Notes: generated by a model not told the origin, from the sequence alone. A stretch of DNA of 64,000 bases from Trichosporon coremiiforme (GCA_039545355.1 BCJJ01000017.1:248001-312000), one strand, 5' to 3'. Positions 45,273 through 57,833 are shown, counted from the first letter of the stretch. Made by a program: numbers and translations.

Positions 45273-47033
45273 TAAACTAGGGTCACAGGTTAAGTCGAAC
45301 GAGTGGTGCCACAAACGAGGCCGTGAACTGTCGACCTCGCTGCAACCACGAATAACTCATGCATATGCATGTTTCTTGCTCTATAAACAGTTGTTCCACG
45401 TGCATGGGAGTCTTGGTAACCTATATACGAAGCATGGTGCACCTGGGATCAATACTTAATGTGTCCTCCATTAGCAGAGATGGTGTCCTTGATCCTGTTA
45501 GGCATGGACATGATAAGTCGGTCGATCTCATTCTGATCATAGGTGTTCCAGAGCTCCGTAGCGGCAGCGAATAGCCCCTCCTGGGTGGTGGGACGAGGGT
45601 TGAGACGGGCCAGGCGGCGCTTGAGGTTGCTCCAAAGGTTCTCAATGGGGTTGAGGCAAGGAGAGCAGGGAGGGTGAGGCAGGAAGCGCATGCCAAGTTG
45701 CTCTGCCTTGCCACGGGTGGCCTTGGCTGTGTGGACGACAGCGTTGTCCTCTACAACCCAGGGCAAGCCATAACCACGCCACTGAGTCTTGACACGCTTC
45801 CAGCAATCAAACAACTCCTTCTCAGTCACCTGGGTGCGATAGATGGCCGCATTGACTCCCTTGCGCTTGGAGGTCGACTGGGAGGTGTCAAACCACACCA
45901 GCTTCGACTTGCCGCCATACCAGATAGCCCCCCAGCACATAATCGACCCACAGCTCGATCTGAAGGTGTACTGGATGTACCTGAGTGTCAGCACTCTTCC
46001 ACAGCATGTAGAACGTCAGGAAAGACACTCACCGCTCATTGGCACGGTCAGAACCGATGGGGCGCGTCACATATGCTCTGTGGAGCTGGTCAATGTAGAG
46101 AGGGACCTCGTCACAGAAGATCACCTTCCTCCACTCTTGGAAGAGTCGCTGCTGCTCAAGAGCATAAGCGAGACGCTTCTCCTTGTGAAGGGGGCTTAGA
46201 TACGGCCGCACAAGAGCCACAAAGCGGCCATAACCAAGCTGGCGACGTGCACGGCGCAGAGTCATGAGAGAGAGGACAATGTCTCTGTCTGCAAGAGTGT
46301 CCAACACCTCACGATTGCTGGCGAAGGGCTGAGCCTCAAAGACCTCGTAGATCGCTCTGAGGTTGTCGGGAGTGAGCTTGGTGTGGCTGCGGGGGATGCG
46401 GATCCCCTGGACAGGGTTCAGAACAGCCAGAGCAGGTGGAATGAGAGCCTGGAGGCGAGCTAACATCACACAGTAACCCACAGTGCTCTTGGCGATGTTG
46501 TACTCCCAGGCGACAGAGGAATAGCTGCGGTAGCGAGCCAAGGACGCAATCTTGGCGCGGCGGCGAGGTGTGAGGCAAGGGCGAGGCATAGCTGCAAGTT
46601 CTGATGAGGTAGAGCTGTTGTGGAAGAGAAGTGGCACTCAAGGAGGCTTATATGCCACAAAGATGGACAGTCGGACGGACTCCGCTGCCGATATGCATGG
46701 TTTCGACTCAATTCTTGGATTTTCCAAAAGCCCAGCTTCGGAGCTTGATACATGAAAGATTTGGGGCAAGCACAGGCCTCGGTGGCTGAGATCTAGGGCG
46801 ATAAGGAGGGTGGTGACATGCAGCTTTATTGTGGTGGTGTGGTGGCCAGTATGCACGGTGCGCTCTGCAGCTCCATTTGTCCGAGCTGCCAAGCATTCCT
46901 TTCGGCTCTACGCGGAGTTTCTAGGCATAAAGAGTACCGTTGCATGAGTTATGGATCAGAACATGAGCCACGGCGAGGTTGACGATGACGGGACCGTGCG
47001 CATCCGTTCGACTTAACCTGTGACCCTAGTTTA
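45273..47033 (-). mobile_element. Tc1/mariner-type DNA transposon, copy 2 (inverted)
   Basis: 1,761 bp with TA at 45273-45274 and 47032-47033 and TIRs at 45275-45301 and 47005-47031. Mirror image of copy 1. Confidence 0.95.
45449..46589 (-). CDS. Tc1-type DD34E transposase (copy 2)
   Basis: Exons on the minus strand 46033-46589 and 45449-45980, 362 residues, identical in protein sequence to copy 1, with the same D160, D264 and E299. Intact start, splice sites and stop. The two transposase genes converge, with 776 bp between stops. Confidence 0.95.
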
Positions 47034-50000
47034 GCACTACAGTCAAAAGCGCACGCGGCCGGTGATTCTGGATCTGCAGCTCAGCGATCAGCGCACTCCG
47101 CATGGTCGTCGTTCTCAATCACGCTGGCGTGCGCGGTGCATTGTGCGGCGTGCGGGGAGGGGAAGAGGCGAGACCGGTCCTCACTGGGTGACCGCTGAGG
47201 GCACAGCCTCTCCTGGTTCGCCGGGCGATGTTATGGGGTAGGCGTGCTTGGAGAAGGGCGCTCGAAAGGAGTTCAGGAAGGGCGACGCCAAGGGGCCCGG
47301 CGATCACTCCCTCGTCAACTTCGCTTTGTCGTCCGCGTCCGCTGCTACTGCGCGGCAACCGCTTGCCGGGCATCCGGAGGCTCGAGTCCGGCGCGGTGCT
47401 CTCCTGCTCTCCTGCTGTCCGATCTTGCGCCCGAAACACATACAAGGGGCAACAAACGAGGCATAAAGGGCTCAAAGGTCGACAGTCGTAAGAGACGATC
47501 CGCAGATCTCGAATCCTCGCTGAGGCTGCCCCTGCCCTTGTTGCTGAGTGCCGATTCGCAGCAATCACGCCGGCCAGCCCAGCTATCCCCTTCTGGATCA
47601 GGAGCTGATGGGCGTGCAGGGGGCAACGTCATTGTCGGGCCAAAGGGCAACGACTTCGGGCGTACGGTGGTACGGGCGTTCGGTGTTGCCACCTCGCCTT
47701 ACTCAACGGTTAACTGCGTCTTCGGTCTCGGACGTGATCGAAGAGATAGCAGCGATGGGATCAGACTCCGTCCACTGCAAGCTGCGAATGCACCTTGACA
47801 CCGCACGCCTCGATTTCCAAATGTTATTCAGCATGATGCATAACCAGATCCTGGATGGGAGCCAAGATGCGAGAAGAGAGGGTGCGGATCATTCAGCGTC
47901 ACGTCGTGAGGGGCGCGTGGCGGCAGAGGTATTTCTGCGCACCGCGCAGCGAACGGGGGCACAGGGCACAGGACGCGAGTCTCGCACGCAGAGCCGGCGA
48001 TGCAGAGCCGCAGCACAGTACAAACCTCCTGCTGAGCGGCTCTTCATGCTCTGCAGACCATCATGCATCGTCTTGACGTCCGCCTTACCTCAAACTCTGT
48101 CCTGTGGCAGTCTGCGACTCAGAAATGCGGCGGATAAAGCAGGAAATTACTGAAAATCGAGCCTTCCCTATCGAATGCGGCTCGCTCGGCTAGCTCGTAC
48201 CATCGAAAACGACAGAACAAGGGGGGCCAAACACGTTGCATGCGCGAGACCCAAAGGAACCCAGGCGCTTCGAGTGCCTCGTGCATGAGGCAAGGTCACA
48301 CGCACGGTTCAACTGTGGAGCGCGACCTGTCGCCCGGCCGAACAGACGCACCGCTGCCCTCATCCCTCAGCCCCCAGAACCCACCTCGCGCTTCGACACG
48401 ATCGAAGACAGCGTGCAGGGCGCGGCGTGCCGAGGTAGTGTCCGGAGCACCGACACACAGCGCCACAACCCACACCCCCACACGCGGCCACCGCCCCTGG
48501 TCCAGCCGTCAGCCGGCCTTGCCTGGCCATGATCCAGCCTTGCCGCGGCGGCCCGTCTGCTCTTCCCCTTCCCCTCTCTCCTCTCCAACCAGCCACCAGA
48601 GCGTATCACCGGAGCAGGTAGTCTCCTTAAGCTCGCCATCTGCGTTGCGTAAGAGCAAAGAGGCATCACATGCACTCAGCCGTCACACCAGTGTCAGATG
48701 GGCGATAAGTTGCCCCTATCCCATTGGGCAAGGGCACTGTCTTGGGACGTTGTCCTTAGAGTCGCTGGGCATCTGTCATTGTCCGTTGCTCCATTGTCCT
48801 TTGCTCCGAGGGTACTCCTTTGACCTCCTCTGCATCACTGTCCACCCCGAACGTGGTCGTGACGCCAACCTAACAATCTGTTGAACTTTGGTATAGCCCA
48901 GCCCGTGACCCCAGGAGGCAATGTGCGGGTCAGCCCGGCACAGTAAGCGGCGTGCAGGGGCTCACGGAGATAAAGGGCGAATCAGGAGACAAGGGTCAAG
49001 GGGTGGAGCAGGTGGTGGGATGGTGTAACGCGCGCATCGGGCGATCGCAATCATTCTCCATGCTCCAACTCCCGACGGCACGTCGGTGCGAGGTGTGACA
49101 GCGGTCCGAGCTCCAGGACACTGTGTGCTGTTGTGCGTCTGGGTCTGGGTCTCGTCAACACCGGGCGACGATGCTTAACACCGATGCAGATATGGGGAGC
49201 GGCGAGCGACAAGGGGCTGGATTGGTGGTCCGGGCTGACGACGCCAGAAGACATGAATGAGACAAGGAGGGGTGGAGTATCTCGGTATCTGTCCTGGCGC
49301 GTCGTACTTCCAGGCGCACGGCGGGCCCGTCAGACGACGGGCTCGAGTGCAACAAGGCTTGCAAGGCGTTGAGCGGCCGACTGGCAAGAATGTGATCGAG
49401 GCGACGAGGTGCCGGCAGCCGGTTCCCGGGCGCGACGCACACGGATCTGGGACCTGTTCTTCGATTGCCACGACGTCACTTACGGCTTGACCTTGGCTCA
49501 CTGTCTTCGTCGGAATGCGGATTGGGGGAAGGTCCGGCACACGGACCGACTTACCGGAGCGTCTTTCCGTCACTCGGGGAACGAGAACAGGACGGAATAC
49601 CGACACGAAGGCGGCACCGTCACGCTGCTAAGCAAGTCAAAGGGCCGGAGACGCAGCTGGCCCAGACTGCCGGGTTCGGAGATTCAGCTAAGTGCCCCAG
49701 ATGCAGACCTCCTCTTCATCACGCAGTCCATCGCTCGCACCAGCGTGCAGCCATACTCTTCCTCATCGATTCAAACCTAGGACACATGTCCTTTCCCTCG
49801 TCGCCCTCCGTCACAGCCGTTGTGCCCCGCTGCAAGCAAAACCACTTGTCGCCAGCCTGTCGCGATCGCAAACTGCCAAGCAGTCGGCGCAAATACACTG
49901 CGCATCCTCTCTTCTCGGGCCCCCGACATCGACTGGGCGCTCCAGCTGCTCCGTCGTTGCTCCGTTGTCACGGTCGGTGGGCGGCTTCTGATAGCCCACC

Positions 50001-50934
50001 GAGATCATTGATGGGAGTCCAAGCTGCCAAGCCGTATGGGGAAGCATGCATTGCTCTCTCTTCTTGGACCTTCTCACGCGTCAGGCATTGCAACGCCTCC
50101 GTCATAGTTCCTTCGGTGTTCCGCGAGATGGCCCAACGTCGACAACTGCGGGAGGTTGCCAAGTCCGGTGCCTCGAGATGTAATCATGGCATGCAGGTGG
50201 TGACGCCGAAGACATGCACACTGATGCAGCCGAACGTCATTGTTTACTCTCCGACTCGTCATCAGTTGCCCGCCGCTCCTGAGTCCGGTACCAAGATCAC
50301 AGGAGATAAGATGCTACCGGCGGTCTAAACAGACGGCGCATCCAGTTGCAACCAATGTCCGTGTCTTGCCCTCAGCTCGGCAGAGCTTTTATGTCTGTTG
50401 ATCAGGTGGTCAGAGGTTAGTAACACGGACAGCGGACTCATGCCGCCGAAGTACCGCGCGCCCACGGAGTCGCCCCTGCCGTTGCCCGAACCCGTATCAC
50501 TGGATGGATCTCTGCGCCATCGCTGCGACTGAGCCCAGAGTCCACTGAGCCCACCGAGCCCTCTGAGCGAATGCGTTCTGCCGACTTCGCCGTCCACACA
50601 AGCACCGTCCTCCGAGACACTGCCGTGATCTGTCGCAATCTCGTCTGTTGTTAGCAGTCGGTGTTGCAAGTGCGAGAAACTCGCAGCCACAGGGCATAGT
50701 GTGCCACTCCACCATTTTCTTCCGTCGAAACTGCCTCCACCGGAGCCTATGAGGGCACGCCGCTAACCACCTAGAAACCAGCTGCTCTACGGTCGCGCTT
50801 GCAAGAGACGCGCTGGGAAGAAGTGCGGCATGCGATCGAGCTGCTCGTCAGTTGCGTGCAGAAGTGCTCCTTGCTCTGCTCTAGTATGTAAATGAATCCA
50901 TCCATCTCGTACAAACAGCCCCTACACAACGCGC
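47034..50934. other. Gene-poor region next to the transposons
   Basis: 3.9 kb in which I can support no gene. Several open frames of 100-290 codons overlap on both strands without motifs or splice consistency, as expected in GC-rich non-coding DNA. No tRNA-like fold with a B box was found. Confidence 0.5.
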
Positions 50935-51765
50935 TTAGGCGGCGTGCTTCTGCTTGCGGGTCTGGAGCTTCTTGAGGTAGAAGTCGAGCTCCTTGCCCTC
51001 AAGAATGTAACCGTCGGCGCGGCCGGACTGGCCAGGACGCGAGGTGATCATAGCGAGGAGACGACCGGTACGGAACTGCTGCTCGAGGTGGTTGTCGATC
51101 TTGGCGTCCTTCTTGCGCTCGGCAAGGATGCGCTGGACGTGGTTCGACTTCTTGCCCTCGTCGGCGGTGGCCTCAGCCTGGCCCTTCTTGGTGACGGGCT
51201 GGGCGTAGTGGGCCTCGTACCACTGACGGAAGGGGGTGGCGTCAACCTCAACGACGGCCGACTTGACGAGGGTCTGGGTACGGAGGAGCTCGTTGTTGGT
51301 CGAGTTGTAGCGCTAAAGTGGTCAGTGATGTTCTTCTTTGGTGATGTTGAAAAGGAAGGCCAGGCAGAATTTTCGGTCGCACGCGCATTCCCTCCACCAG
51401 TCACACCGTCTCTCGACACTGCCCTGCTCGCTCCACTGCTCGCTCCCAGCCTTCACCTCGCCTTCTCCGTCGCGTTCCATGTCCGGCCTGGTCCTTCCTT
51501 TTCGCGAATGTCTACTCACGACGTTCAGGAGACGAGTCTTGCGGGTGGTAGCCTCAGATCCCCAAGAGAAGTTGCCGGTGTCAAGACGGATAGCACGGTA
51601 CTTGACGTTGCCACCACGGGTGCGGACGGTGTGGATGCGCTTGGTGGTGTCGAGCTTGGTCATAGCAGCCTGGCGGCCGAGCTCGAATTTTCTCTTCTTG
51701 CGGTAGTGCGCACGGCGGGCACCAGAGGCGCTGCGCTTGTGGCGGGAGTCCCTCGAGATACCCAT
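50935..51765 (-). CDS. RPS8: 40S ribosomal protein eS8
   Basis: Exons on the minus strand 51520-51765 and 50935-51312, 207 residues, usual length for eS8. Begins [31 protein letters not shown] in two conserved blocks, with [19 protein letters not shown] and [18 protein letters not shown]; ends QTRKQKHAA. Part of the small ribosomal subunit body. The 207-nt intron is long for this genome, common for ribosomal protein genes; no clear snoRNA boxes were seen in it. A CTGACAGGCAG just before the ATG suggests a further intron in the 5' UTR (donor perhaps near 52028), which is inference. Confidence 0.95.
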
Positions 51766-52540
51766 TCTGCCTGTCAGTGGCTGCTTCTAGTCCAGCTCAA
51801 TGTCGTCGGGAGGTACACTGGGTCGAATCGGAGACGTCGTCGCGATGTGTGAAGAGCAATTGTTGGTTGTGTGGAAATTTGTGCCCAAGGTTCGTTCTCC
51901 AGTCTGATTCTTCCACTCCAAATCGTTCGAAAGTGCGTGGTCGTCGCTGATCGTGTGGTCGTTGTCGTCGAGAGCGTCGCTGTGTCGTGTCCGTCGAGCC
52001 CAATGTACCTCCTACGCTGTTCAAGACCTACTTTGATAGTCGTACAGGTAGAAGTTGAACGGAACTCGCAACCAAGTCGACCACCGGACTGCAGCCAGCA
52101 GGCCAGATTGCTGGACGGGAGTATTTGGAGATTCGACGCCAGCTGCACGTGACTCGTCGGTGTTATGGACAATGTGGCGGCCAAAACCGCGGCGGTAAAT
52201 CCGATAATTGCGATGCATCTCCCAGGACGGTCTACTTCCTAGTGATCGGTTCGTTCGGTGACCTCATCACCTCGATTGGCCAGGAATACTATGAAACCAT
52301 ACGGTCCTGAATAGTAAGCATTTGCTGCTTCACCACATCCCTCCCGACTTCCTTCACCATGCTTGTCGCCCTCGACTGTGCCATTGTCAGCCGCCTAGAT
52401 CCTCGATGTTACCCCTACTCGTTCTCTCGATGATGGTCCGGCCAGCCGCTCTCCCTCGCCTGGGTTATCAGTCTTCCGCGCCGCCGTCGCCGTGTCTTTA
52501 CTCGCTCATCTGGCGCCTGGCGAAGCTCTGCGCATGACCA
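51766..52540. other. RPS8 upstream region
   Basis: 775 bp between the RPS8 start and the 3' end of the next minus-strand gene; probable RPS8 promoter, 5' UTR and UTR intron. No other gene recognised. Confidence 0.5.
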
Positions 52541-53120
52541 TCAATCCTCGTCGTAGATGCTCCCGGTAATGTCGACGTTCTAAGACTGCCTAGTCAGCAC
52601 AGAGTGCTCGTTAGCTCACCTCGTCTGCGTCGCCCGAGGTGCCACCGACACCCTCGCCGGAGACGTTGACGTTACCAACGGCGCCGTTGACGTCCACTGC
52701 TGGTTCCTCGAAGACACGGTTAAGGCTAGCCGGGCACTCGGACTCATCGGCCTCACCGCTCTTCTAGCGGAGATAACAGCCGATCTCAGCGACGGTCCAT
52801 TTGCGAGTGACCGGGCCGGCGGAGGCCATGTGCTCCAGCATGGGGGCGATGCCAGGCTCGCTGCGTGAGCGTTCGACGAGGTAAGGAAGAAGGAGTCGGA
52901 GCTTCTCCAGCTGGACCATGTCGACTTCGAGACCGGCCTGCGCCGCGGAGTTGCTCGCGAGCGATGCCTTGGGAGACTCACAGCATGCGGGGAAGGCGGC
53001 GCTGGATGCAACGGTGGCGCGGAGGTGGTTGATGACGATCTTCTGAACGTCAATGATGCGCTGCAGGCGCTGATTCTCGTCGAGTTGGTGCTGGGTGTTG
53101 TTGACGTTGTTCGTGCTCAT
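52541..53120 (-). CDS. Small protein of unknown function interrupted by an in-frame TAG
   Basis: Minus strand. From ATG 53120 an open frame of 118 codons (MSTNNVNNTQHQLDENQRL..., ending AEIGCYLR) meets TAG at 52764-52766. The same frame then continues for 48 codons (KSGEADESECPASLNRVF..., acidic and Gly/Val-rich) to a good donor at 52619. Exon 52541-52579 adds NVDITGSIYDED and a TGA. So the model is either a 118-residue protein, a readthrough product of about 179 residues, a weak 48-nt intron (GTCACT...CGCTAG) removing the stop, or a damaged gene. N-terminus may form a helix or coiled coil (about residues 10-37). No family recognised. Confidence 0.6.
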
Positions 53121-53736
53121 CGTTGCTTCGTGGAGAGGATGATGGAATGGACGATGGAGAGAAGGTTATGTCGTCTTCCTCATCAATGGTCAACAACACC
53201 TAACCCGAGGGGCGCGGTGAACCGCTGCTAGTCCAGGAACCCCACTGTCTCACTCTCTCACCGAGCACAGTGGCGATGGAGCACTGGTGATAGCGACGTT
53301 GGCTCAACCGGAGACTCATTGATCCGCATGGGCTGGAGGAAAGCAGCGCTGCGCGGGAAGTCCACCCCTCCTCCTCTGAGGATATGCATTAAGAGCACCG
53401 GTATGCACTGCACTGAGTCATCTGGGCGAGCTCTGCTATGCATCTGTTTTGATCACTATGCATGGTGGTTGTCAGATACCTTCCCTCGCAGCCTCACATC
53501 CACGCCTGATCGGCCCCTCGCCCCTCGGCTGGATCGGCTACCATATCTATTCCCGGACATACGCTTGAACTCCATTGGCGGCCCACAGGGCCCGAGTAAT
53601 GACCGCAATTGACCGCGCTAAGCGCTGGGCTGATGGGCTGGTTGTGCCCAGCCAGCCAGGCGAGCTGGGAGTGGAGGAGAATCGAGTCTGACATTTATCA
53701 GGTCTTCTTTATCAACAACTTCAACTCATCGGAATA
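53121..53736. other. Intergenic between unknown gene and URA5
   Basis: 616 bp between divergent genes; must hold both promoters. No TATA box or RNA gene recognised. Confidence 0.5.
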
Positions 53737-54514
53737 ATGGCCGACTTCAAGACCACGTTCATCGAGAAGGCGATCGACAGCGGGGTGCTGCTCTTCGGCG
53801 ACTTCACGCTGAAGTCGGGCCGGTGAGTCACTCGGTGCGGAGCGGAGTGAAGCACAGCGCAGCGAGCGGAGCACTGCTGCTCCCCCTTTCATTCCTTCAC
53901 TGCCCCCGTTTGCTCGATACGGCCGACATGTGTGACTGACGTCAAGCAAATCGCCCTACTTCTTCAACGCGGGCCTGCTCTACGACGGCCCCTTGCTCTC
54001 CGCCACGGCGGACGCCTTTGCGTCTCTGGTCCAGACCCTGCCCGAGTTCGACATCCTTTTCGGCCCGGCGTACAAGGGCATCCCCCTCGCTGCCATCACG
54101 ACCGTCGCGCTCGCGAACAAGGGTGTGAACACCGTCTACACCTACAACAGGAAGGAGGCCAAGGACCACGGCGAGGGCGGCACGCTCGTCGGCGCGCCGC
54201 TCAAGGGCAAGCGCGTCGTCATCATTGACGACGTCATGACTGCCGGCACTGCCGTTCGCGAGTCTATCGCGACCATCAAGGCCGCCGGCGGCGAGCTCGT
54301 CGGTATTGTCCAGCTCCTCGATCGCCAGGAGCGCGGCAAGGGCGACACGAGCACGGTCGAGGAGGTCGAGAAGGAGTTCAGCGTGCCCGTCAAGCCCATT
54401 GTCGCCTTTGCCGACATTCTCGAGTACCTCAAGCGCAAGGGCGGGTTTGAGGCGCAGATCGAGAAGATGGAGGAGTACAGGAAGCAGTATGGCGTGCAGG
54501 CCAAGTCTGCCTAA
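53737..54514 (+). CDS. URA5: Orotate phosphoribosyltransferase
   Basis: Exons 53737-53822 and 53947-54514 (124-nt intron), 217 residues, normal length. Starts MADFKTTFIEKAIDSGVL with the FTLKSGRKSPYFFNAG signature; the PRPP-binding motif VVIIDDVMTAGTA is at about residues 120-132, and YNRKEAKDHGEGG is the conserved catalytic loop. It makes orotidine 5'-phosphate from orotate and PRPP in de novo UMP synthesis, in the cytosol as a dimer. Convergent with SGF73, 165 bp between stops. Confidence 0.96.
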
Positions 54515-54679
54515 GTAGACAGAGAGATGAACTGTGCACTGGGAGCAGGCGATGCGGTGCGGAGTCAGTTACTGCGGGGCGAGTCGCGACACACGCACAC
54601 GTCACATCTCGCCGCGCTCGGTGTTCGGTGCTGGACTTTAGGGGTACAATTATGCATGAGTACAACACATTTTTGACAA

Positions 54680-56300
54680 CTAGGCAGTGACGCCCTGCTG
54701 CGGGGGCGGGGGCGGGACGAGGCTGACGGGGCCCGGCTTTGACGCCATGCCGACGCGGACCGGCAGCTGGGGCTGGGGCCGGGGACGGGCCGCAAGCGCC
54801 TTGGTGAGTAAGTCACCCATGTTGAGCTGCTCGTACGTCGTCGTGCGCCAGACAGAGGGGAAGAACGTCTGGGCGGGGCGGGGGCGGGACGGGGCCGGTG
54901 CCGCGGCGGCTGGCGCAGTGCCCTTCGGCGCCGGCGGCGCAGTGGGAGGAAGAGTGAACCCGTTCCCGAGTGCTGAGGAGACATTCTTGACCCGGTCGCC
55001 GCAGATGCGCGTCGCGCGGATGAGCTCCTCCATCTCGCGCGCGCCGTCTTCGTCGAAACGAAGCCCGTCCTCGTCTGCCAGCGCGCGGCGCTTCTTCTGC
55101 GCCGTCACCGCCTTGAGCGCGAGCTTGTTGCCCTCCTTCTTCGGAGCAGGCTCCTTGAAGTTGGGGTTGTGCGTGCGCTGCCACTCTATGTACAGCTCGT
55201 CGTACGGGCGCGTACGGCCCTGCACGGCACGCTTCGCGCCGACTGTGTGCGTCTTGCACGTGAGCGAACGCGAACAGGGCAGACCCTTGTCGTTGATGAC
55301 ACCGCACTGCCGGTCGTAGTCCAGGGGGTTGAGCGCTAAGCATAAGTACCGGTTCACAACTCGCCCACTTACCCCTCTGCCTCTTGCGCTCCGCGATCGC
55401 GGCCCGCTCCTGCTCCTTGGCGGCGCGCTTCCGCAGCCTCTCCCGCTCCTTGAGGAGCTTTTTGATCTCGCTCTTCTTCAGACCCTTGACGCTCGTGAGG
55501 TCCTCGTCGTCAATGTCCTCGAGCATGCGCTGGCGCTTGAGCTTGGACGGCGACGCGTCCGACTCGCCTGCACGTTAGACGACCCCGTGTTCTGTCTCAA
55601 GCAGAAAAGAAGGCTTCTCGTAATGGATGCACGGGACAATCCCATGTTCGGCGATACCCGCCCAACACCAGCACCACCACAACGATCAGAGCGATCCACT
55701 TACCCTCGCTGGCCCGACGCTTCTTGCCGTCCACACGCTTGTCGCCCTTGACCTTTTTGGCAAGGAGCGGCGTGCCGTCCAGGACGTGGGAGCAGATGCC
55801 TGATGTCAGCGTGACATAATCGAAGATTGGAGTGGGTTTGGGCGCCCGTGTCCGTGTGGTGGCGGAGAGAGGAAGTGCAAACGGCCGCCAAGACGCATCC
55901 CAGCGACTCATCGATGCTCGCCAGCGCCCCGGGACGCTTCCACAGCGCCATGGAGGGGTGGATGCACGACCACAGCCCCAGAAGTGGTGTGTACGTGATG
56001 CGCCACAGTTCGCCACACGACAATGTAGCGTTCGCCACCAGGGGAAAACTCACGTTTATGGTCCGCGGAAGCCCATTCCAGCACGGTGCGGCTGCAGCGG
56101 GGGCAGCGGACGAGGCTGCGGCCCGGCTCGAACTGCTCGCCGTCAACGGGCTGCGCACCATACATGTGCATGTCCCTCTCGGGGAGGAACTCGCCAGGCG
56201 GGCGCGGGAACGGACCCGGCGCATCCTCCGAGGGCGGCGGAGAAGTCTCAAACGAGAACGCCGGGCGGTCCGGCGACGAGCGCGCGCGCAGCTTGAGCAT
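54680..56300 (-). CDS. SGF73: SAGA deubiquitinase module subunit Sgf73 (ataxin-7-like)
   Basis: Exons on the minus strand 56054-56300, 55704-55799, 55373-55567 and 54680-55335, 397 residues. N-terminal zinc site C66-x2-C69...H81-x3-C85 spans the first intron. The SCA7 domain at about 180-250 reads ALNPLDYDRQCGVI, PCSRSLTCKTHTVGAKRAV, GRTRPYDELYIEW. The C-terminus is Pro/Ala-rich. In yeast Sgf73 anchors the Ubp8 deubiquitinase module to SAGA and activates it. A basic, lysine-rich helix (EIKKLLKERERLRKRAAKE) precedes SCA7. The first intron (254 nt) is long; the chosen sites keep zinc ligands together. Confidence 0.9.
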
Positions 56301-57833
56301 CGTGACTTTGATGAAGACTCGGGGCTAGCTTGGGGGCTAGCTCTCCACTGTTGTCGTCAAATTGGGCGGTGGGTGGGTGGAGTAGCGATCGAGGAACCAA
56401 CAAGCGGGTCCTCTGCGACAACACGAGAGGAGAGAGGTGCCTGCAGGAAGGGGAGAGGGGAGGGGTAGCTCTGAAAAGGAGCGGGGGGACAGCAGCGGGG
56501 CGGATCGACCAACACGAGCTTGTTCGGTCAGTTGGGTTGTGCTCCGTGTTGAGAGATGAGCAGAGTGACGACCTGGCTCTGGAGGAACCGGTGGCGGCGA
56601 CGGCGGCGATCGTTAGGGGTTTCGAGTGTGACACCTAATTTCCGGATGGTGTTATCAGGTCATGTCTGTATCACTCTCGGCTCAATCTCGCCCTTGTTTT
56701 ACCCTTCTGACCCTTCCGCCGCGAAGCCGTTGCCGGCCCGTGCCTGGGCCTCCACCGACTGCTCCGAACCTCCGTCTTCACCTCGCCATGTGCTTTCTGG
56801 CATCCGTGCGAGCGCCAACAGCCTACAAGGATGCTATGTCAGTGGCAGTCTCCATGTTCGGAGCTGCCCATCCCTTGCTACGACCCAGCTGAGGGCCCAG
56901 TGAGCTCCCCGGGGCTACAATCGCAAAGAAGACGGAATGCTGTGTGCGACAGTGCCCGTTATGCCCGCTTCGTTTTGTCTCTGGGGCAGTGAGACTGTTG
57001 CAATTGTTCTCGAGGGATCAGAGTCAGCATCAGCGTCCTGACAACCTGATGTGCGTTGATGTGCTGATGTGCATGTGCCGGCGGTTGCAAGGGGTTGCTG
57101 CCTCTTGTTGTTGAGGATGTGACGGTCTAGGCGAGACAGAGGGGAGGCACGGAGATAGAGGGGGAGTCCGTGTTCGCCGGAATTGATTCCAGCCATGAGC
57201 CGCCACCTCCCGGGGTGCAGTGATCGGGCAGCCCCGGTTCGGACAAGGCTGGCAGGCTGGCAGGCTGGCTGGCTGGCAGGCTGGCTGGCTGGCTGGCTGA
57301 GGAGGCTCATCCCAAGGAACGCGCACGTCAGATTCACCAGATTCAAAGCGAGACGCGACCCAATTCTGTCCCGTAGCACAGGTTGTGAACTTTACGACGT
57401 CCCTAGTCATGCTTGAACAAATTTCTGTACTTCAGTCGCTCACTACTGGATCCGCTGTCCGTATCTACACCGGTCTCAGCGCAGATCTGGCCACCGAGTA
57501 CGGGGTACATGACAGATGCACTGCTTCCAAGTGGGCAGAGGGGCAGAGATCGGGACCGAGCCGCGGGTTCGCAAGGGGCGACAGAATGAGGCGGCAAGGG
57601 CCTCTACTTACTGACATGTGCCTTGAACCGTCAAGCGGCGCGTTGGTCGGGTCCTGCGCACTCTGCGTGCAGCGTGACGGTCGACGGACTCTATGCTCAA
57701 TCCCAAGCCCCTTATTTATCCCGTTTCATCGCCTTTCCCAGTCTCCCCTCCCTCCCTTCTCTTTCACACATTCTCTTCGCTTTCTTCTCTTCCTTTACTA
57801 CCTTCTTCACCGCCCCTTACTCCAAGCTACACC
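56301..57833. other. Intergenic between SGF73 and the Kre9-like gene
   Basis: 1.5 kb between divergent genes. Contains the TGGC repeat at 57247-57300. The last 130 bp are strongly pyrimidine-rich, probably the promoter and 5' UTR of the GPI protein gene. Confidence 0.5.
57247..57300 (+). repeat. (GGCT)n microsatellite with GGCA variants
   Basis: 54 bp of GGCT/GGCA units. Confidence 0.9.

Larger units (their letters stand above)
43088..47033. repeat. 3.9-kb inverted repeat of two transposons
   Basis: 43088-44848 and 45273-47033 are inverted copies. Every predicted frame, TIR and intron border mirrors about the same centre (coordinates sum to 90121) and the encoded proteins are identical, so there are no indels and few if any substitutions. 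Confidence 0.95.

Noticed and set aside
49465..50328. 287-codon open frame in the gene-poor region
   Set aside because: Does not start at a supported ATG, no recognisable domain, overlaps several equally open frames.
50745..50815. tRNA-like sequence (GTAGAGCAGCTGG on the minus strand)
   Set aside because: It resembles a D arm but has no T arm/B box and no pairing acceptor.
4954..52766. Reassignment of TAG as a sense codon, suggested by two genes with in-frame TAG
   Set aside because: ORC4, RPN1, SGF73 and other intact genes here end properly at TAG, so it is used as a stop.
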